Shown piece by piece: positions 27,556 to 35,536 of a stretch of 58,299 nt of DNA (its first letter is position 1; each line of letters opens with the position of its first letter). Where the stretch lies: positions 1-58,299 of the forward strand of contig JAGWNT010000009.1 in the NCBI GenBank assembly GCA_028871195.1. The letters are read 5' to 3'. A model generated the notes under the pieces. The model did no database searches. It saw only the letters and a list, made by a program, of their open reading frames with translations, and was not told the origin of the DNA. The translations under genes were made by a program, and so were the position numbers. This stretch comes from REEB85 sp018971455 (GTDB lineage: Bacteria; Pseudomonadota; Alphaproteobacteria; Acetobacterales; Acetobacteraceae).

Positions 27556-28776
27556 ATGTGGTCCGAGATTCCGAACCTGCGACATCTGCGCGCCTTCGCG
27601 GTGGTGGCGGAAAGCCCGTCGATCAGCCGGGCGGCGCAGCAGATCCATCTTTCGCAGCCGGCGGTCAGCCAGGCGATGCTCAAGCTCGAGGCGCGGATCG
27701 GCGTGCGGCTGCTCGAGGCGGGCAGTGCCGGCAAGGGCCCGACGCCGGCCGGGCGGCTGTTTCACGACCGCGTGCGCCGCGCGCTCGACCGCCTCGCGCA
27801 AGGGCGGCAGGAGGCGCTGGCGGCCGAGCCGCGCAAGGCCGCCGGCGGGTTCGCACGCTTTGACGAGATGGTCTCCGCGGCCCAGCTGCGCGCCCTGTCG
27901 GCGGTGGCGATGGCGGGCAATTTCAGCCTCGCCGCGCGCGAGGTCGGGCTCGCGCAGCCCTCCATCCATCGCGCCGCCCGCGACCTTGAGCGCATCAGCG
28001 GTCTGGCGCTGTTTGCGCCCACGCCCCAGGGCATCGTGCTGACCCGCGCCGGCGAGGCGCTGGCGCGCAATGCCAGCCTGGCGCTGGCCGAACTGCACCA
28101 GGGCCTGACCGAAATGGGCGAGACGCTGGGACGCGACGCGGCGCAGATCGTCATCGGCTCGTTGCCGCTGGCGCGGGCGCGGCTGCTGCCGGAGGCGATC
28201 AACCGGCTGGCGCGGGAGCGGCCGCGGACCAGCGTGCGGGTGATTGCGGCACCCTATGACGGCATGCTGCACCGGCTACGCCACGGCATCATCGATTTTC
28301 TGATCGGTGCCCTGCGCGATCCGCTGCCGATCGGCGATATCGTTCAGCAGACATTGTTCGAGGACACGCTGGCGGTGATCGCCCGGCCGGGCCATCCGCT
28401 CGCGCGGCGCGGCTCCGTCACGCAGGACGATCTGGCGGCGTTTCCCTGGGTGGTGCCCGTCGAGGAGACGCCGACGCGGGCGATCTTCAACCGGATATTC
28501 CCGCCCGCCGACGTCGCCCGCATGCCCGGCGGCATCGTCGAGACCAGCTCGCACACCCTCCTGCGCGGCCTGCTGGCAGGCAGCGACCGCCTGACCATCC
28601 TGTCGACCCGCCAGGTGGCGGACGACCTGGAGCGAGGCCTGCTCATCGCGCTGAAGGCGGAGCTGCCTTGGGCCCACCGGCCGATCGGCCTCACTTTCCG
28701 CCAGGGCTGGCGGCCGACGGCGACGCAGGCCGCCTTGCTCGGCCATATCCGGGCGGTCAGCGGCACGGGGCTATAG
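27556..28776 (+). CDS. LysR-type regulator with two tandem winged-HTH domains
   Basis: A 406-residue regulator, about 100 longer than a normal LysR protein. The first winged HTH spans about residues 8-67 (SISRAAQQIHLSQPAVSQAM), the second about 108-167 (FSLAAREVGLAQPSIHRAAR). The periplasmic-binding-protein-like effector domain follows from about 195. Both HTH units keep the LysR pattern, so this is an internal duplication and not a fusion to another family. It is divergent from the gal/lig operon and followed by ligC, so it probably controls the pathway. The ATG after GGGAGG was chosen; the frame is open far upstream, but that part only shadows galB. Confidence 0.9.
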   Translation: MWSEIPNLRHLRAFAVVAESPSISRAAQQIHLSQPAVSQAMLKLEARIGVRLLEAGSAGKGPTPAGRLFHDRVRRALDRLAQGRQEALAAEPRKAAGGFARFDEMVSAAQLRALSAVAMAGNFSLAAREVGLAQPSIHRAARDLERISGLALFAPTPQGIVLTRAGEALARNASLALAELHQGLTEMGETLGRDAAQIVIGSLPLARARLLPEAINRLARERPRTSVRVIAAPYDGMLHRLRHGIIDFLIGALRDPLPIGDIVQQTLFEDTLAVIARPGHPLARRGSVTQDDLAAFPWVVPVEETPTRAIFNRIFPPADVARMPGGIVETSSHTLLRGLLAGSDRLTILSTRQVADDLERGLLIALKAELPWAHRPIGLTFRQGWRPTATQAALLGHIRAVSGTGL

Positions 28777-28869
28777 CCAGAAGCAATATCCGCCGCCGGC
28801 ATTCGAACATCCGCCGGGCGGGGCGATGGCCTATGCAGCCCTGCACGAAGACAGCGGAGGGGTGGGACG

Positions 28870-29814
28870 ATGAGGATCTGCGTGGCAGGGGCGGCCGGCG
28901 CATTCGGCGCCAAGCACCTCGATGCGGTGGCCGCGATCGGCGGCGTGGAGGTCGTCTCGGTGGTTGGCGGGGCGCCCGACGACATCGAACAGGTGGCCCG
29001 CGCGCGCGGCGTCGGCCATTGGACGAAGGACCTCGCCGAAAGCCTGGCGCGGCCGGATATCGATGCGGTCATCCTCGCCACCCCCACGCCGCTGCACGCG
29101 GCACAGGCCATCCAGTGCATGCGCGCCGGCAAGCACGTGCTGGTGGAAATCCCCATGGCCGATTCGCTGGCCGATGCCGAGGCCGTGGTGCAGGCCCAGC
29201 GCGAGAGCGGGCTGGTGGCGATGGCCGGCCATGTCCGCCGGTTCAACCCGAGCCATCAATGGATCCACGACCGCATCCGGGCCGGGCAACTCACCCTGCA
29301 ACAGATGGACGTGCAGACCTATTTCTTTCGCCGCAGCAACCTCAACGCGCTCGGTCAGCCGCGGAGCTGGACCGACCATCTGCTGTGGCACCACGCCTGC
29401 CACACCGTCGATCTGTTCCAGTATCAGACGGGGGACGCCGTCGCGCATTGCCATGGGCTGCAGGGGCCGACGCACCCCACGCTCGGCATCGCCATGGACA
29501 TGAGCATCGGCATGAAGGCGCCCTCCGGGGCGATCTGCACGCTCTCGCTGTCGTTCAACAACAAGGGGCCCTTTGGCACGGTGTTCCGCTACATCTGCGA
29601 CGCGGGCACCTTCATTGCCCGCTACGACGATCTCTATGACGGCGACGAGAAGCCGATCGACCTCACCGGCGTCGCGCCATCGAATAACGGGATCGAGCTG
29701 ATCGACCGCGAGTTTTTCTCGGCGATCGCCGATCGGCGGGAGCCGAACGCCTCGGTTGCGCAGTGCCTGCCGGCGATGCGCACGCTCGATCGCATCGAGC
29801 GCAGCCTGCGATAG
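28870..29814 (+). CDS. ligC: 4-carboxy-2-hydroxymuconate-6-semialdehyde dehydrogenase
   Basis: Gfo/Idh/MocA-fold dehydrogenase that oxidises the hemiacetal form of the ring-cleavage product to 2-pyrone-4,6-dicarboxylate with NAD(P). Characteristic elements are the N-terminal Rossmann AGAAGAFGAKHLD, VEIPMADSLADAEAVV (about residue 96), GHVRRFNPSHQWIH (about 120), QQMDVQTYFFRR and SWTDHLLWHHACHTVDLF. At 314 residues it matches LigC of sphingomonads in length. It lies 93 bases after the LysR gene on the same strand, apart from the rest of the pathway genes, behind a GGAGGGG ribosome site. Confidence 0.92.
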   Translation: MRICVAGAAGAFGAKHLDAVAAIGGVEVVSVVGGAPDDIEQVARARGVGHWTKDLAESLARPDIDAVILATPTPLHAAQAIQCMRAGKHVLVEIPMADSLADAEAVVQAQRESGLVAMAGHVRRFNPSHQWIHDRIRAGQLTLQQMDVQTYFFRRSNLNALGQPRSWTDHLLWHHACHTVDLFQYQTGDAVAHCHGLQGPTHPTLGIAMDMSIGMKAPSGAICTLSLSFNNKGPFGTVFRYICDAGTFIARYDDLYDGDEKPIDLTGVAPSNNGIELIDREFFSAIADRREPNASVAQCLPAMRTLDRIERSLR

Positions 29815-29869
29815 CGGATCGGCCGGCGCGCCGCTGGCCGGCCATGCGCGGTGTCGGGGTTCCGCTCGC

Positions 29870-30739
29870 TTACGTATCCGTGCGCCATTTCGCCTCGAAG
29901 GCGTGGACGCGCTCGAACCCCATCAGGCGGTTCATCTCCGGGAAGGGGTAGAGGCCGGGGCCGCCGGTGCTTGTGCCGGCGGCGCGCAGATGCGCATAGA
30001 CACGCTGCAGCGCGGCCGCCGCGGCGAGAAAGCCGGAGGCGGGATAGAGCGCGATCTTGAAGCCCATCGCCTCCAATTCCCGCGCGTCGAGGAAGGGTGA
30101 GCGGCCGCCTTCGACCATGTTGGCGAGCAACGGGGCGCCGGCGAAGACTTCGCCGACACGGCGCAGCTCCTCCATGGTCTCCGGGCTTTCGATGAACAGA
30201 ATGTCCGCCCCGGCCCGCAGGAACATCTCGCCACGGCGCAGGGCCTCATCCAGGCCATGGGCATAGCGCGCATCGGTGCGGGCGACGATGAGGAAATCGG
30301 CGCCCGGGCGCGCGGCGACGGCGACGCGGATCTTCTGCGCGGCCTCCTCCGCCGGAATCACGCGGCGATGGGCGGTGTGGCCGCATTTCTTGGGGAATTC
30401 CTGGTCTTCCAGCTGGATTCCGGCGGCGCCGGCGGCGGCATAACGGCGCACGACGTGCTCGACATTCAGCAGGCCGCCATAGCCGGTGTCGCCATCGGCG
30501 ATGAAGGGCAGATCGACCGCGCCGGCGATGCAGCGCACCCGCTCCAGCATCTCTCCGGCGCCGGCGAGGCCGGCATCGGGCAGGCCGAGGGCCGAGGCGA
30601 CCACGCCGTAGCCGGTCATGTAGAGCCCCTGGAATCCGGCTTGCGCGGCAAGCTTGGCGGAGATGCCGTCATAGACACCCGGAAGAGTGACGATGCCTGG
30701 CGCGCGCAGCAATTCGCGCATTCCTGTCCCGGTCGGCAT
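29870..30739 (-). CDS. Isocitrate lyase/PEP mutase superfamily lyase
   Basis: TIM-barrel lyase of 289 residues. The catalytic-cysteine motif FPKKCGH (about residue 116) and preceding LEDQE mark true lyases such as methylisocitrate lyase, 2,3-dimethylmalate lyase or oxaloacetate decarboxylase, as opposed to PEP mutases. GDTGYGG near 84 supplies metal ligands. It is divergent from the YrdC-like/MFS genes and shares their intergenic promoter region, so it may belong to that uncharacterised catabolic unit. The ATG giving MPTGTGMRELL was chosen; an ATG eight codons upstream is possible. Confidence 0.82.
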   Translation of the reverse strand: MPTGTGMRELLRAPGIVTLPGVYDGISAKLAAQAGFQGLYMTGYGVVASALGLPDAGLAGAGEMLERVRCIAGAVDLPFIADGDTGYGGLLNVEHVVRRYAAAGAAGIQLEDQEFPKKCGHTAHRRVIPAEEAAQKIRVAVAARPGADFLIVARTDARYAHGLDEALRRGEMFLRAGADILFIESPETMEELRRVGEVFAGAPLLANMVEGGRSPFLDARELEAMGFKIALYPASGFLAAAAALQRVYAHLRAAGTSTGGPGLYPFPEMNRLMGFERVHAFEAKWRTDT

Positions 30740-30780
30740 GGCGAGATTCCTTTCCGGCGGCATGGTCCGCCGCATTTCGG

Positions 30781-30823
30781 TTGACGTTCCTGTTCGGCGC
30801 TGCGTAGAGTAAATGTGCGTACA
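30781..30823 (+). promoter_or_regulatory. Candidate promoter and operator for the YrdC-MFS-YrdC unit
   Basis: TTGACG at 30781-30786 and TAGAGT at 30805-30810 are 18 bases apart. The sequence ATGTGCGTACA at 30813-30823 overlaps the expected start point. The same motif with one base changed occurs in the 35465-35494 promoter. The GT-N4-AC core is of the kind bound by GntR-family repressors; the GntR gene at 39921 is a candidate partner. Confidence 0.4.
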
Positions 30824-30858
30824 AAGTCCGGCAAGCCACAAGCCGGCGCGGAGGGAGA

Positions 30859-31554
30859 ATGTCTGACATCGCTGCGCCGGCCGCACCAGAGAGGGTGGCC
30901 GCGGATGCCGGGATCGTGCTGGATGCCATGCAGGCAGGGGGCGTTGCCATCCTGCCGCTCGATGTCGCCTATGCCGTCATTGGAACCACCGAGGCGGCGA
31001 TTCGCCGCATCTTCGCCGTCAAGGCCCGCAGCTATGAAAAGCCCTCGGGCATGTTCGCGACCTGGGAGATGTCGCGCGAGCTGCATGTGATGCCGCCGGA
31101 GCGGCACGCGATCGCGCGGGTGATCGTCGAGGAATACGGCCTGCCCTTCTCGATCGTGGCACCGTTTCACGCCGGGCACGACATGCTGCGCGGCGTCGAT
31201 CCGTTCGTGCTGGCGAGCTCGACCAAGGCGGGCACGCTGGACATGCTGATCAATGCCGGGCCCTGGCACAACGCGGTGGCGCGCCTGGCACTTGCCCGCG
31301 GTGTCTGCGTGTTCGGCTCCTCGGCCAATCGTTCCCTGACCGGGAGCAAATACCGCCTCACCGATATCGAGCCGGAGCTGCGTGCCGCCGCCGCCGTGGG
31401 CATCGATGGCGGCACGGCGAAATATGCCAACGCCGCCGGCCTGTCCAGCACCATCATCGATTTCCGCGATTTCCGCTTCATCCGCCGCGGTGTGTGTTGC
31501 GAGCAGCTGACAACGATTTTCTGCGACCGCTTCGACATCACCTTGCGGGACTGA
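30859..31554 (+). CDS. Sua5/YciO/YrdC-family protein, first copy
   Basis: A 231-residue protein with the YrdC fold used by threonylcarbamoyl-AMP synthase. The KxR nucleotide-site motif (VKARSYEKP, about residue 55), GSSANRSLTGS (about 154) and a C-terminal DGG...SSTIIDF are present. The usual PGPxT segment is missing (SIVAPFHAGH stands there), so it is a divergent paralogue and probably not the housekeeping tRNA t6A enzyme. It is followed by an MFS transporter and a second YrdC-like gene. A role in adenylating or carbamoylating a small substrate is a guess. A GGAGGGAG ribosome site precedes the ATG. Confidence 0.8.
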   Translation: MSDIAAPAAPERVAADAGIVLDAMQAGGVAILPLDVAYAVIGTTEAAIRRIFAVKARSYEKPSGMFATWEMSRELHVMPPERHAIARVIVEEYGLPFSIVAPFHAGHDMLRGVDPFVLASSTKAGTLDMLINAGPWHNAVARLALARGVCVFGSSANRSLTGSKYRLTDIEPELRAAAAVGIDGGTAKYANAAGLSSTIIDFRDFRFIRRGVCCEQLTTIFCDRFDITLRD

Positions 31555-31629
31555 CGCCCGCCGCCTGCCAACGCCGATCACGCAATCAGGCCGGGCGCAG
31601 CGCGCGGCCATCAGGGAAGGAGAACGACC

Positions 31630-33003
31630 ATGGTCAACGCGGGGGCCCGCCTCGACCGACTGCCGATTTCCGCGTTCCACTACAGTCTTCTGGGGTTGAT
31701 CGGGGCCGGCATGTTCCTCGATGCCTTTGAAATCTATCTGCAAGGCGGGGTGCTGGCGACGCTGGTGGCGACCCATTGGTCCACGCCCGCGTTGAATGCC
31801 GATTTCATTTCGTCGACATTTGCCGGCATGGTGGTGGGCGCCTGGCTGGCCGGCATCACCGGCGACCGGTTCGGTCGGCGCTTTGCCTATCAGGTCAATC
31901 TCCTGGTCTTCGGGCTCGCCGCGCTGGCCGGGGCGGTGGCACCCTCGATGAGCTGGCTGATCGCCGCTCGCTTTGTCATGGGCCTCGGCCTCGGGGCGGA
32001 GATTGTCGTCGGCTACGTCACCATCAGCGAGTTCGTCCCGCCGCTCAGCCGTGGCCGCTGGGGCACCGGGCTCGCCATCGTCACCAACTCGGCCCTGTTC
32101 GTCTCGGCGCTGGTGGCGCGGGTCGTCATTCCCAATTTCGGCTGGCGGTGGATGTTCGTCATCGCCGGCATCGGCGCGCTGTTCGTCTGGATCCTGCGCC
32201 GCAAGATGCCCGAATCGCCGCGCTGGCTGGAGTCCAAGGGGCGCACCGAGGAAGCCGAGGCGGTGATGTCCGCCATTGAGCGCAGGGTCGCGCCGAAGGG
32301 CGGGCTGCCGGCGCCGGTGGCGGGCCTTGCGCAGCCGCGCGGCGACTCGGTGTTCTCGCTGTTCGCCCCGGGGATGGTGATGCGCACCATCATCGGCAGT
32401 GTCGTGCTGATCGCGCTCAACACGGCCGTCTATGGCTTCATCGCCTTCCTGCCGACCTTCATGGTCAAGCAGGGCATGAGTGTCGTGACCTCGCTGAACT
32501 ACGCAACATTGATGATGTTCGGCGGGCCGGTTGGCGCGCTGATCGGATTCTGGCTGGCCGACCGGCTCGGGCGGAAGAACAGCATCGTGCTGTTCTCCCT
32601 GCTGGCGGTGGCGTTCGGCGCCATCTATCCGCAGACCAGCAGCCCGGCGATGGTGACGCTGTTCGGCTTCCTGCTGATCACCGCAGTCTATGTGCTGGTG
32701 GCGGTGGCCTGGGCGCTCTACGTGCCGGAGCTGTTCCCGACGGTCATCCGCATGCGCGGCGCCGGCTTCTGCAACACCGCCGGGCGTCTGATGACCATCC
32801 TCACGCCACAGCTCATCGTGCCGCTATTCGTCTCCGCCGGTGTGAACGGCGTGATCGGCCTGATCGCGGCGCTGCTTCTGCTGCAGGCCTTGCTGGTCGG
32901 GCTGTTCGGGGTGGAGACGCGCGAGAAGCCGCTCGAGGCGCTGACGCCCTGGCAGGAGGGCGACGGCCAGGCGACCGCGGTCTCGAACGCGGGCGCCGGC
33001 TGA
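31630..33003 (+). CDS. MFS transporter, metabolite:H+ symporter type
   Basis: A 457-residue, probable 12-helix inner-membrane transporter. The MFS loop motif GDRFGRR (about residue 78) and its repeat ADRLGRKN in the second half are present. MPESPRWLESKGR at the end of the sixth helix and PELFPTVIRMRGAGF near 365 are features of the sugar/aromatic-acid symporter branch. It lies between two YrdC-like genes on one strand, with nine bases to the second, so the three are probably cotranscribed. The substrate is likely an organic acid of the neighbouring catabolic genes. Confidence 0.88.
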   Translation: MVNAGARLDRLPISAFHYSLLGLIGAGMFLDAFEIYLQGGVLATLVATHWSTPALNADFISSTFAGMVVGAWLAGITGDRFGRRFAYQVNLLVFGLAALAGAVAPSMSWLIAARFVMGLGLGAEIVVGYVTISEFVPPLSRGRWGTGLAIVTNSALFVSALVARVVIPNFGWRWMFVIAGIGALFVWILRRKMPESPRWLESKGRTEEAEAVMSAIERRVAPKGGLPAPVAGLAQPRGDSVFSLFAPGMVMRTIIGSVVLIALNTAVYGFIAFLPTFMVKQGMSVVTSLNYATLMMFGGPVGALIGFWLADRLGRKNSIVLFSLLAVAFGAIYPQTSSPAMVTLFGFLLITAVYVLVAVAWALYVPELFPTVIRMRGAGFCNTAGRLMTILTPQLIVPLFVSAGVNGVIGLIAALLLLQALLVGLFGVETREKPLEALTPWQEGDGQATAVSNAGAG

Positions 33004-33011
33004 GGCGGGCC

Positions 33012-33734
33012 GTGGCGCCGCTCTTCAATATCGCGGCGGACGCGGCGCGCGCGTTTGCCGTGCTCGAGGGCGGTGGCATCGCCATCGTGCCGAACACCAT
33101 CGGCTACTCCATCCTCGGAGGATCACCGGCGGCCCTGGCGCGCATCTTTCGCACCAAGGGCCGCGCGGCCGGCAAGCGCAACGCGCTCGTCGCCAATGCC
33201 GCGTGGCAGCGCGCGCTGCATGTATGCAGTTCGCGCGGCCAGGAGATCATCGAGGCGCTGAGAGTGGGGTACGACCTTCCCCTTGGCGCCATCGCGCCCT
33301 TGCGCGGCGAGCATCCGGCGATTGCCGGGTGCGATCCGCAGATGCTCGCCGACAGCACGCGCGAGGGCACGATCGCCATGTTGCTGAATGCGGGACCGTT
33401 CCATGCGGCGCTGACGGCGCTCAGCTTTGCCGCGGGGCGGCTGCTCTTCGGCTCATCGGCCAATCTGACGCTGAGCGGCACGCGGTTCTGCGTGGAGGAG
33501 ATCCAGCCGGACATCCTTGCGATCGCCGACATCGTCATCGATCACGGGCTGCAGCGCTATCACCCGTATGCGGCGTCCTCCACTCTGCTCGATGTGGAGA
33601 CGCTGCGGGTGGTGCGGCACGGCTCGTGCTTCGAAGACATCGCCTATGTCCTGCACCGGCATTTCGGCATAGAGCTGGCGCGGCGCGGCGACGGTGCGGC
33701 GCCTGTCAGCGCGGAACCTCCCCGGCCAGGGTGA
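33012..33734 (+). CDS. Sua5/YciO/YrdC-family protein, second copy
   Basis: A 240-residue YrdC-fold protein, clearly related to the first copy but divergent. It has RTKGRAAGK (KxR site, about residue 48), FGSSANLTLSGTRF (about 149), and a C-terminal IDHGLQRYHPYAASSTLL in place of the DGG motif. LPLGAIAPL replaces the PGPxT segment, as in copy one. The GTG start lies nine bases after the MFS stop. The last 29 bases overlap the convergent TauD gene end. Two non-identical copies suggest two subunits of one enzyme or two steps on related substrates. Confidence 0.78.
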   Translation: MAPLFNIAADAARAFAVLEGGGIAIVPNTIGYSILGGSPAALARIFRTKGRAAGKRNALVANAAWQRALHVCSSRGQEIIEALRVGYDLPLGAIAPLRGEHPAIAGCDPQMLADSTREGTIAMLLNAGPFHAALTALSFAAGRLLFGSSANLTLSGTRFCVEEIQPDILAIADIVIDHGLQRYHPYAASSTLLDVETLRVVRHGSCFEDIAYVLHRHFGIELARRGDGAAPVSAEPPRPG

Positions 33735-34551
33735 TTCGGTGCATGACGCGGCGATGGCCGTGATAGTCGTTGATCGGGTTGTGCAGCGTGCAACGATTGT
33801 CCCAGAACGCCAGAGAGCCGGGCTGCCAGCGGAAGCGGCAGGTGAATTCCGGGCGCACCTGGTGGGCGAACAGGTAGGAGAGCAACGGCGCGCTCTCTTC
33901 GGCCGTCATGCCGGCGAAGCCCTCCGTATGGGCGAAGTTGACGTAGAGGGCTCGCTGGCCGGTCTCGGGGTGGGTGCGCACCACCGGGTGTTCGGCATGA
34001 TATTCCGTGCGGGCGTCATCGCGCGCATTGTCGCGCACGCGGTCCTCGCGCGTCTTGGTGACGTCGGCCTTGGCGGAACTGTTGACGGCGCAAAGACCGT
34101 CGAGCATGCGGCGCATGCCGTCGGACAATGCCTCGTAGGCGCGGGTGGTGCTGGCGAACAGGGTGTCGCCGCCGAAAGGTGGCACTTCGCGCGCCACCAG
34201 CATGGTGGCCATGGGCGGAATGTCGAGATAGGCCGTGTCGGAATGCCAGACGCCGCCGAAATTGCTGCGCTCATGCTCGAGCTTCACCACCGGGATGATG
34301 TCCGGAAAATCGGGCAGGCCGCGCACGAAGGGATATTCCAAGACCTGGCCGAAGCGGCGGGCGAGGGCGAGGAAGCGGGAAGGCGGCAGATCCTGGTTAC
34401 GAAAGAACACCACGCCGTGGGCCAGCCAGATGCGGCGGATTTCGGCGATCAGCGCATCGCTTGGATCGGCGGCAAGATCGACGCCGGAAATCTCGGCGCC
34501 CAGCGCGCCTGCGATCGGGCTCGTGGTAAGGGTGTTGGTCTGTGCCAGCAT
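33706..34551 (-). CDS. TauD/TfdA-family 2-oxoglutarate-dependent dioxygenase
   Basis: A 281-residue Fe(II)/2-oxoglutarate oxygenase. The HxD iron motif is in GGVWHSDTAYLD (about residue 100). The distal His and the 2-oxoglutarate Arg are in HRRVMHRITLAG at the C-terminus. GVVFFRNQDLPP near 48 is typical of the family. Members hydroxylate sulfonates, phenoxyacetates, carnitine precursors or carbamoyl compounds; the substrate cannot be read here. It follows the CitE-like gene by 32 bases in a minus-strand pair. The ATG giving MLAQTNTLTTSPIAGALGAE was chosen. Confidence 0.88.
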   Translation of the reverse strand: MLAQTNTLTTSPIAGALGAEISGVDLAADPSDALIAEIRRIWLAHGVVFFRNQDLPPSRFLALARRFGQVLEYPFVRGLPDFPDIIPVVKLEHERSNFGGVWHSDTAYLDIPPMATMLVAREVPPFGGDTLFASTTRAYEALSDGMRRMLDGLCAVNSSAKADVTKTREDRVRDNARDDARTEYHAEHPVVRTHPETGQRALYVNFAHTEGFAGMTAEESAPLLSYLFAHQVRPEFTCRFRWQPGSLAFWDNRCTLHNPINDYHGHRRVMHRITLAGEVPR

Positions 34552-34583
34552 CGGCAACCTCCCGGCATGATCGGCGAACTGCA

Positions 34584-35462
34584 TCACACCGGCCGCGCGC
34601 GCGCAAGGATGCGCCGGCACCCCTCCACCAGCGGGCGCTCGACAAGGCGGCCATCGAGCAGGCAGGCCCGCTCGCTGGCGGCGGTGAAGGCATCGATGAC
34701 CCGTCGGGCCTGGGCGATCTCATCGGGCGTCGGCATGAGGGCGGCGTGGATGGCGGGGATCTGGCGCGGATGGATGGCCGCGCGCGCGGTGAAGCCGAGG
34801 GCAAAGCTGCGCGCCATCTCTGCGGACTCGCCTGCGAAATCGTCAAGCCGGACCCACGGCATGTCCACCGCGGGCTTGCGCGCGGCCCCGCAGGCCTGCA
34901 CCAGACGCGCGCGGGCATTGACCAGCGGATCCCATTGCAGCTGCACGCCAAGATCAAGTGCCAGGTCCGCACCACCGAACATCAGGAAGGACAGGCGCGG
35001 CGAGGCGCGCGCAGCGCGCGCGGCCTCCTCCAGCCCGGCGGCCGTCTCGATCAGCGCGCCGATCTCGCCGGCGATTCCGGCCTCGTCCATCACATCGCCG
35101 GTGAGCGCGATGTCCTCGGGCATGGCCTTGGGCAGCATGAGGCCGGCGAGCGCGTGCGGCGCCCGTTCCATCAGCGCGACCGCGGCCAGCAGGTCGGCAA
35201 GGCCGAGGCGGCTGCGCACGGTGTTGATGCGCAGCAGCACCGGCGGGCCGGCGGCGGGGAGGGCGGCCAGCGCGGCGAGGGCCGCGGCGCGTGCGGCGCA
35301 TTTCTCGTCGGGCGGCACGGCGTCCTCGAGATCGACGATCACCGCGTCAGGGCCGGCCGCCAGGGCCTTGGCGATGCGCTCGGGGCGGTTGCCCGGCACG
35401 AAGAGGTAGGAGCGCCGCATCGCGGGCATGTGTTGCGGGCCGGGCTGTTGTGGCTGGTTCAT
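34584..35462 (-). CDS. CitE-like CoA-ester lyase (HpcH/HpaI family)
   Basis: TIM-barrel lyase acting on CoA thioesters such as citramalyl-CoA, malyl-CoA or methylmalyl-CoA. The start RRSYLFVPGNRPERIAKAL, the metal-site region VIVDLEDAVPPDEK (about residue 39), LLRINTVRS, and the Glu-rich GALIETAAGLEEA are family features. A Gly-Gly-Ala-Asp-Leu-Ala element near 165 also fits. At 292 residues it has normal length; the ATG giving MRRSYLFVPG (start 35420) may be the real start. Divergent from MaoC across a promoter with a palindrome; citramalyl-CoA lyase is a plausible role by context. Confidence 0.82.
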   Translation of the reverse strand: MNQPQQPGPQHMPAMRRSYLFVPGNRPERIAKALAAGPDAVIVDLEDAVPPDEKCAARAAALAALAALPAAGPPVLLRINTVRSRLGLADLLAAVALMERAPHALAGLMLPKAMPEDIALTGDVMDEAGIAGEIGALIETAAGLEEAARAARASPRLSFLMFGGADLALDLGVQLQWDPLVNARARLVQACGAARKPAVDMPWVRLDDFAGESAEMARSFALGFTARAAIHPRQIPAIHAALMPTPDEIAQARRVIDAFTAASERACLLDGRLVERPLVEGCRRILARARPV

Positions 35463-35464
35463 GG

Positions 35465-35494
35465 TTGACGGGCATATGTCCGTACATGTTAGAT
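35465..35494. promoter_or_regulatory. Divergent promoter with ATGT-N4-ACAT operator
   Basis: On the plus strand TTGACG (35465-35470) and TTAGAT (35489-35494) are 18 bases apart. On the minus strand TTGCAA and TATGCC are 17 apart. Both spacers contain the inverted repeat ATGT-CCGT-ACAT (35476-35487). Eleven bases match the site before the first YrdC-like gene except at one position. A repressor bound here would block both directions, to the lyase and to MaoC. Confidence 0.45.
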
Positions 35495-35536
35495 TGCAAG
35501 CCGGGATTGAAATTGCCGGCAGGGCGGGGGAAGCGA

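Noticed and set aside
30859..31554. Housekeeping tsaC for the first YrdC-like gene
   Set aside because: The PGPxT segment is absent, a second divergent copy is present, and the neighbours are transport and catabolism genes.
33694..35409. 571-codon plus-strand frame opposite the TauD and CitE-like genes
   Set aside because: Alanine- and arginine-rich shadow; the minus-strand proteins carry catalytic motifs.
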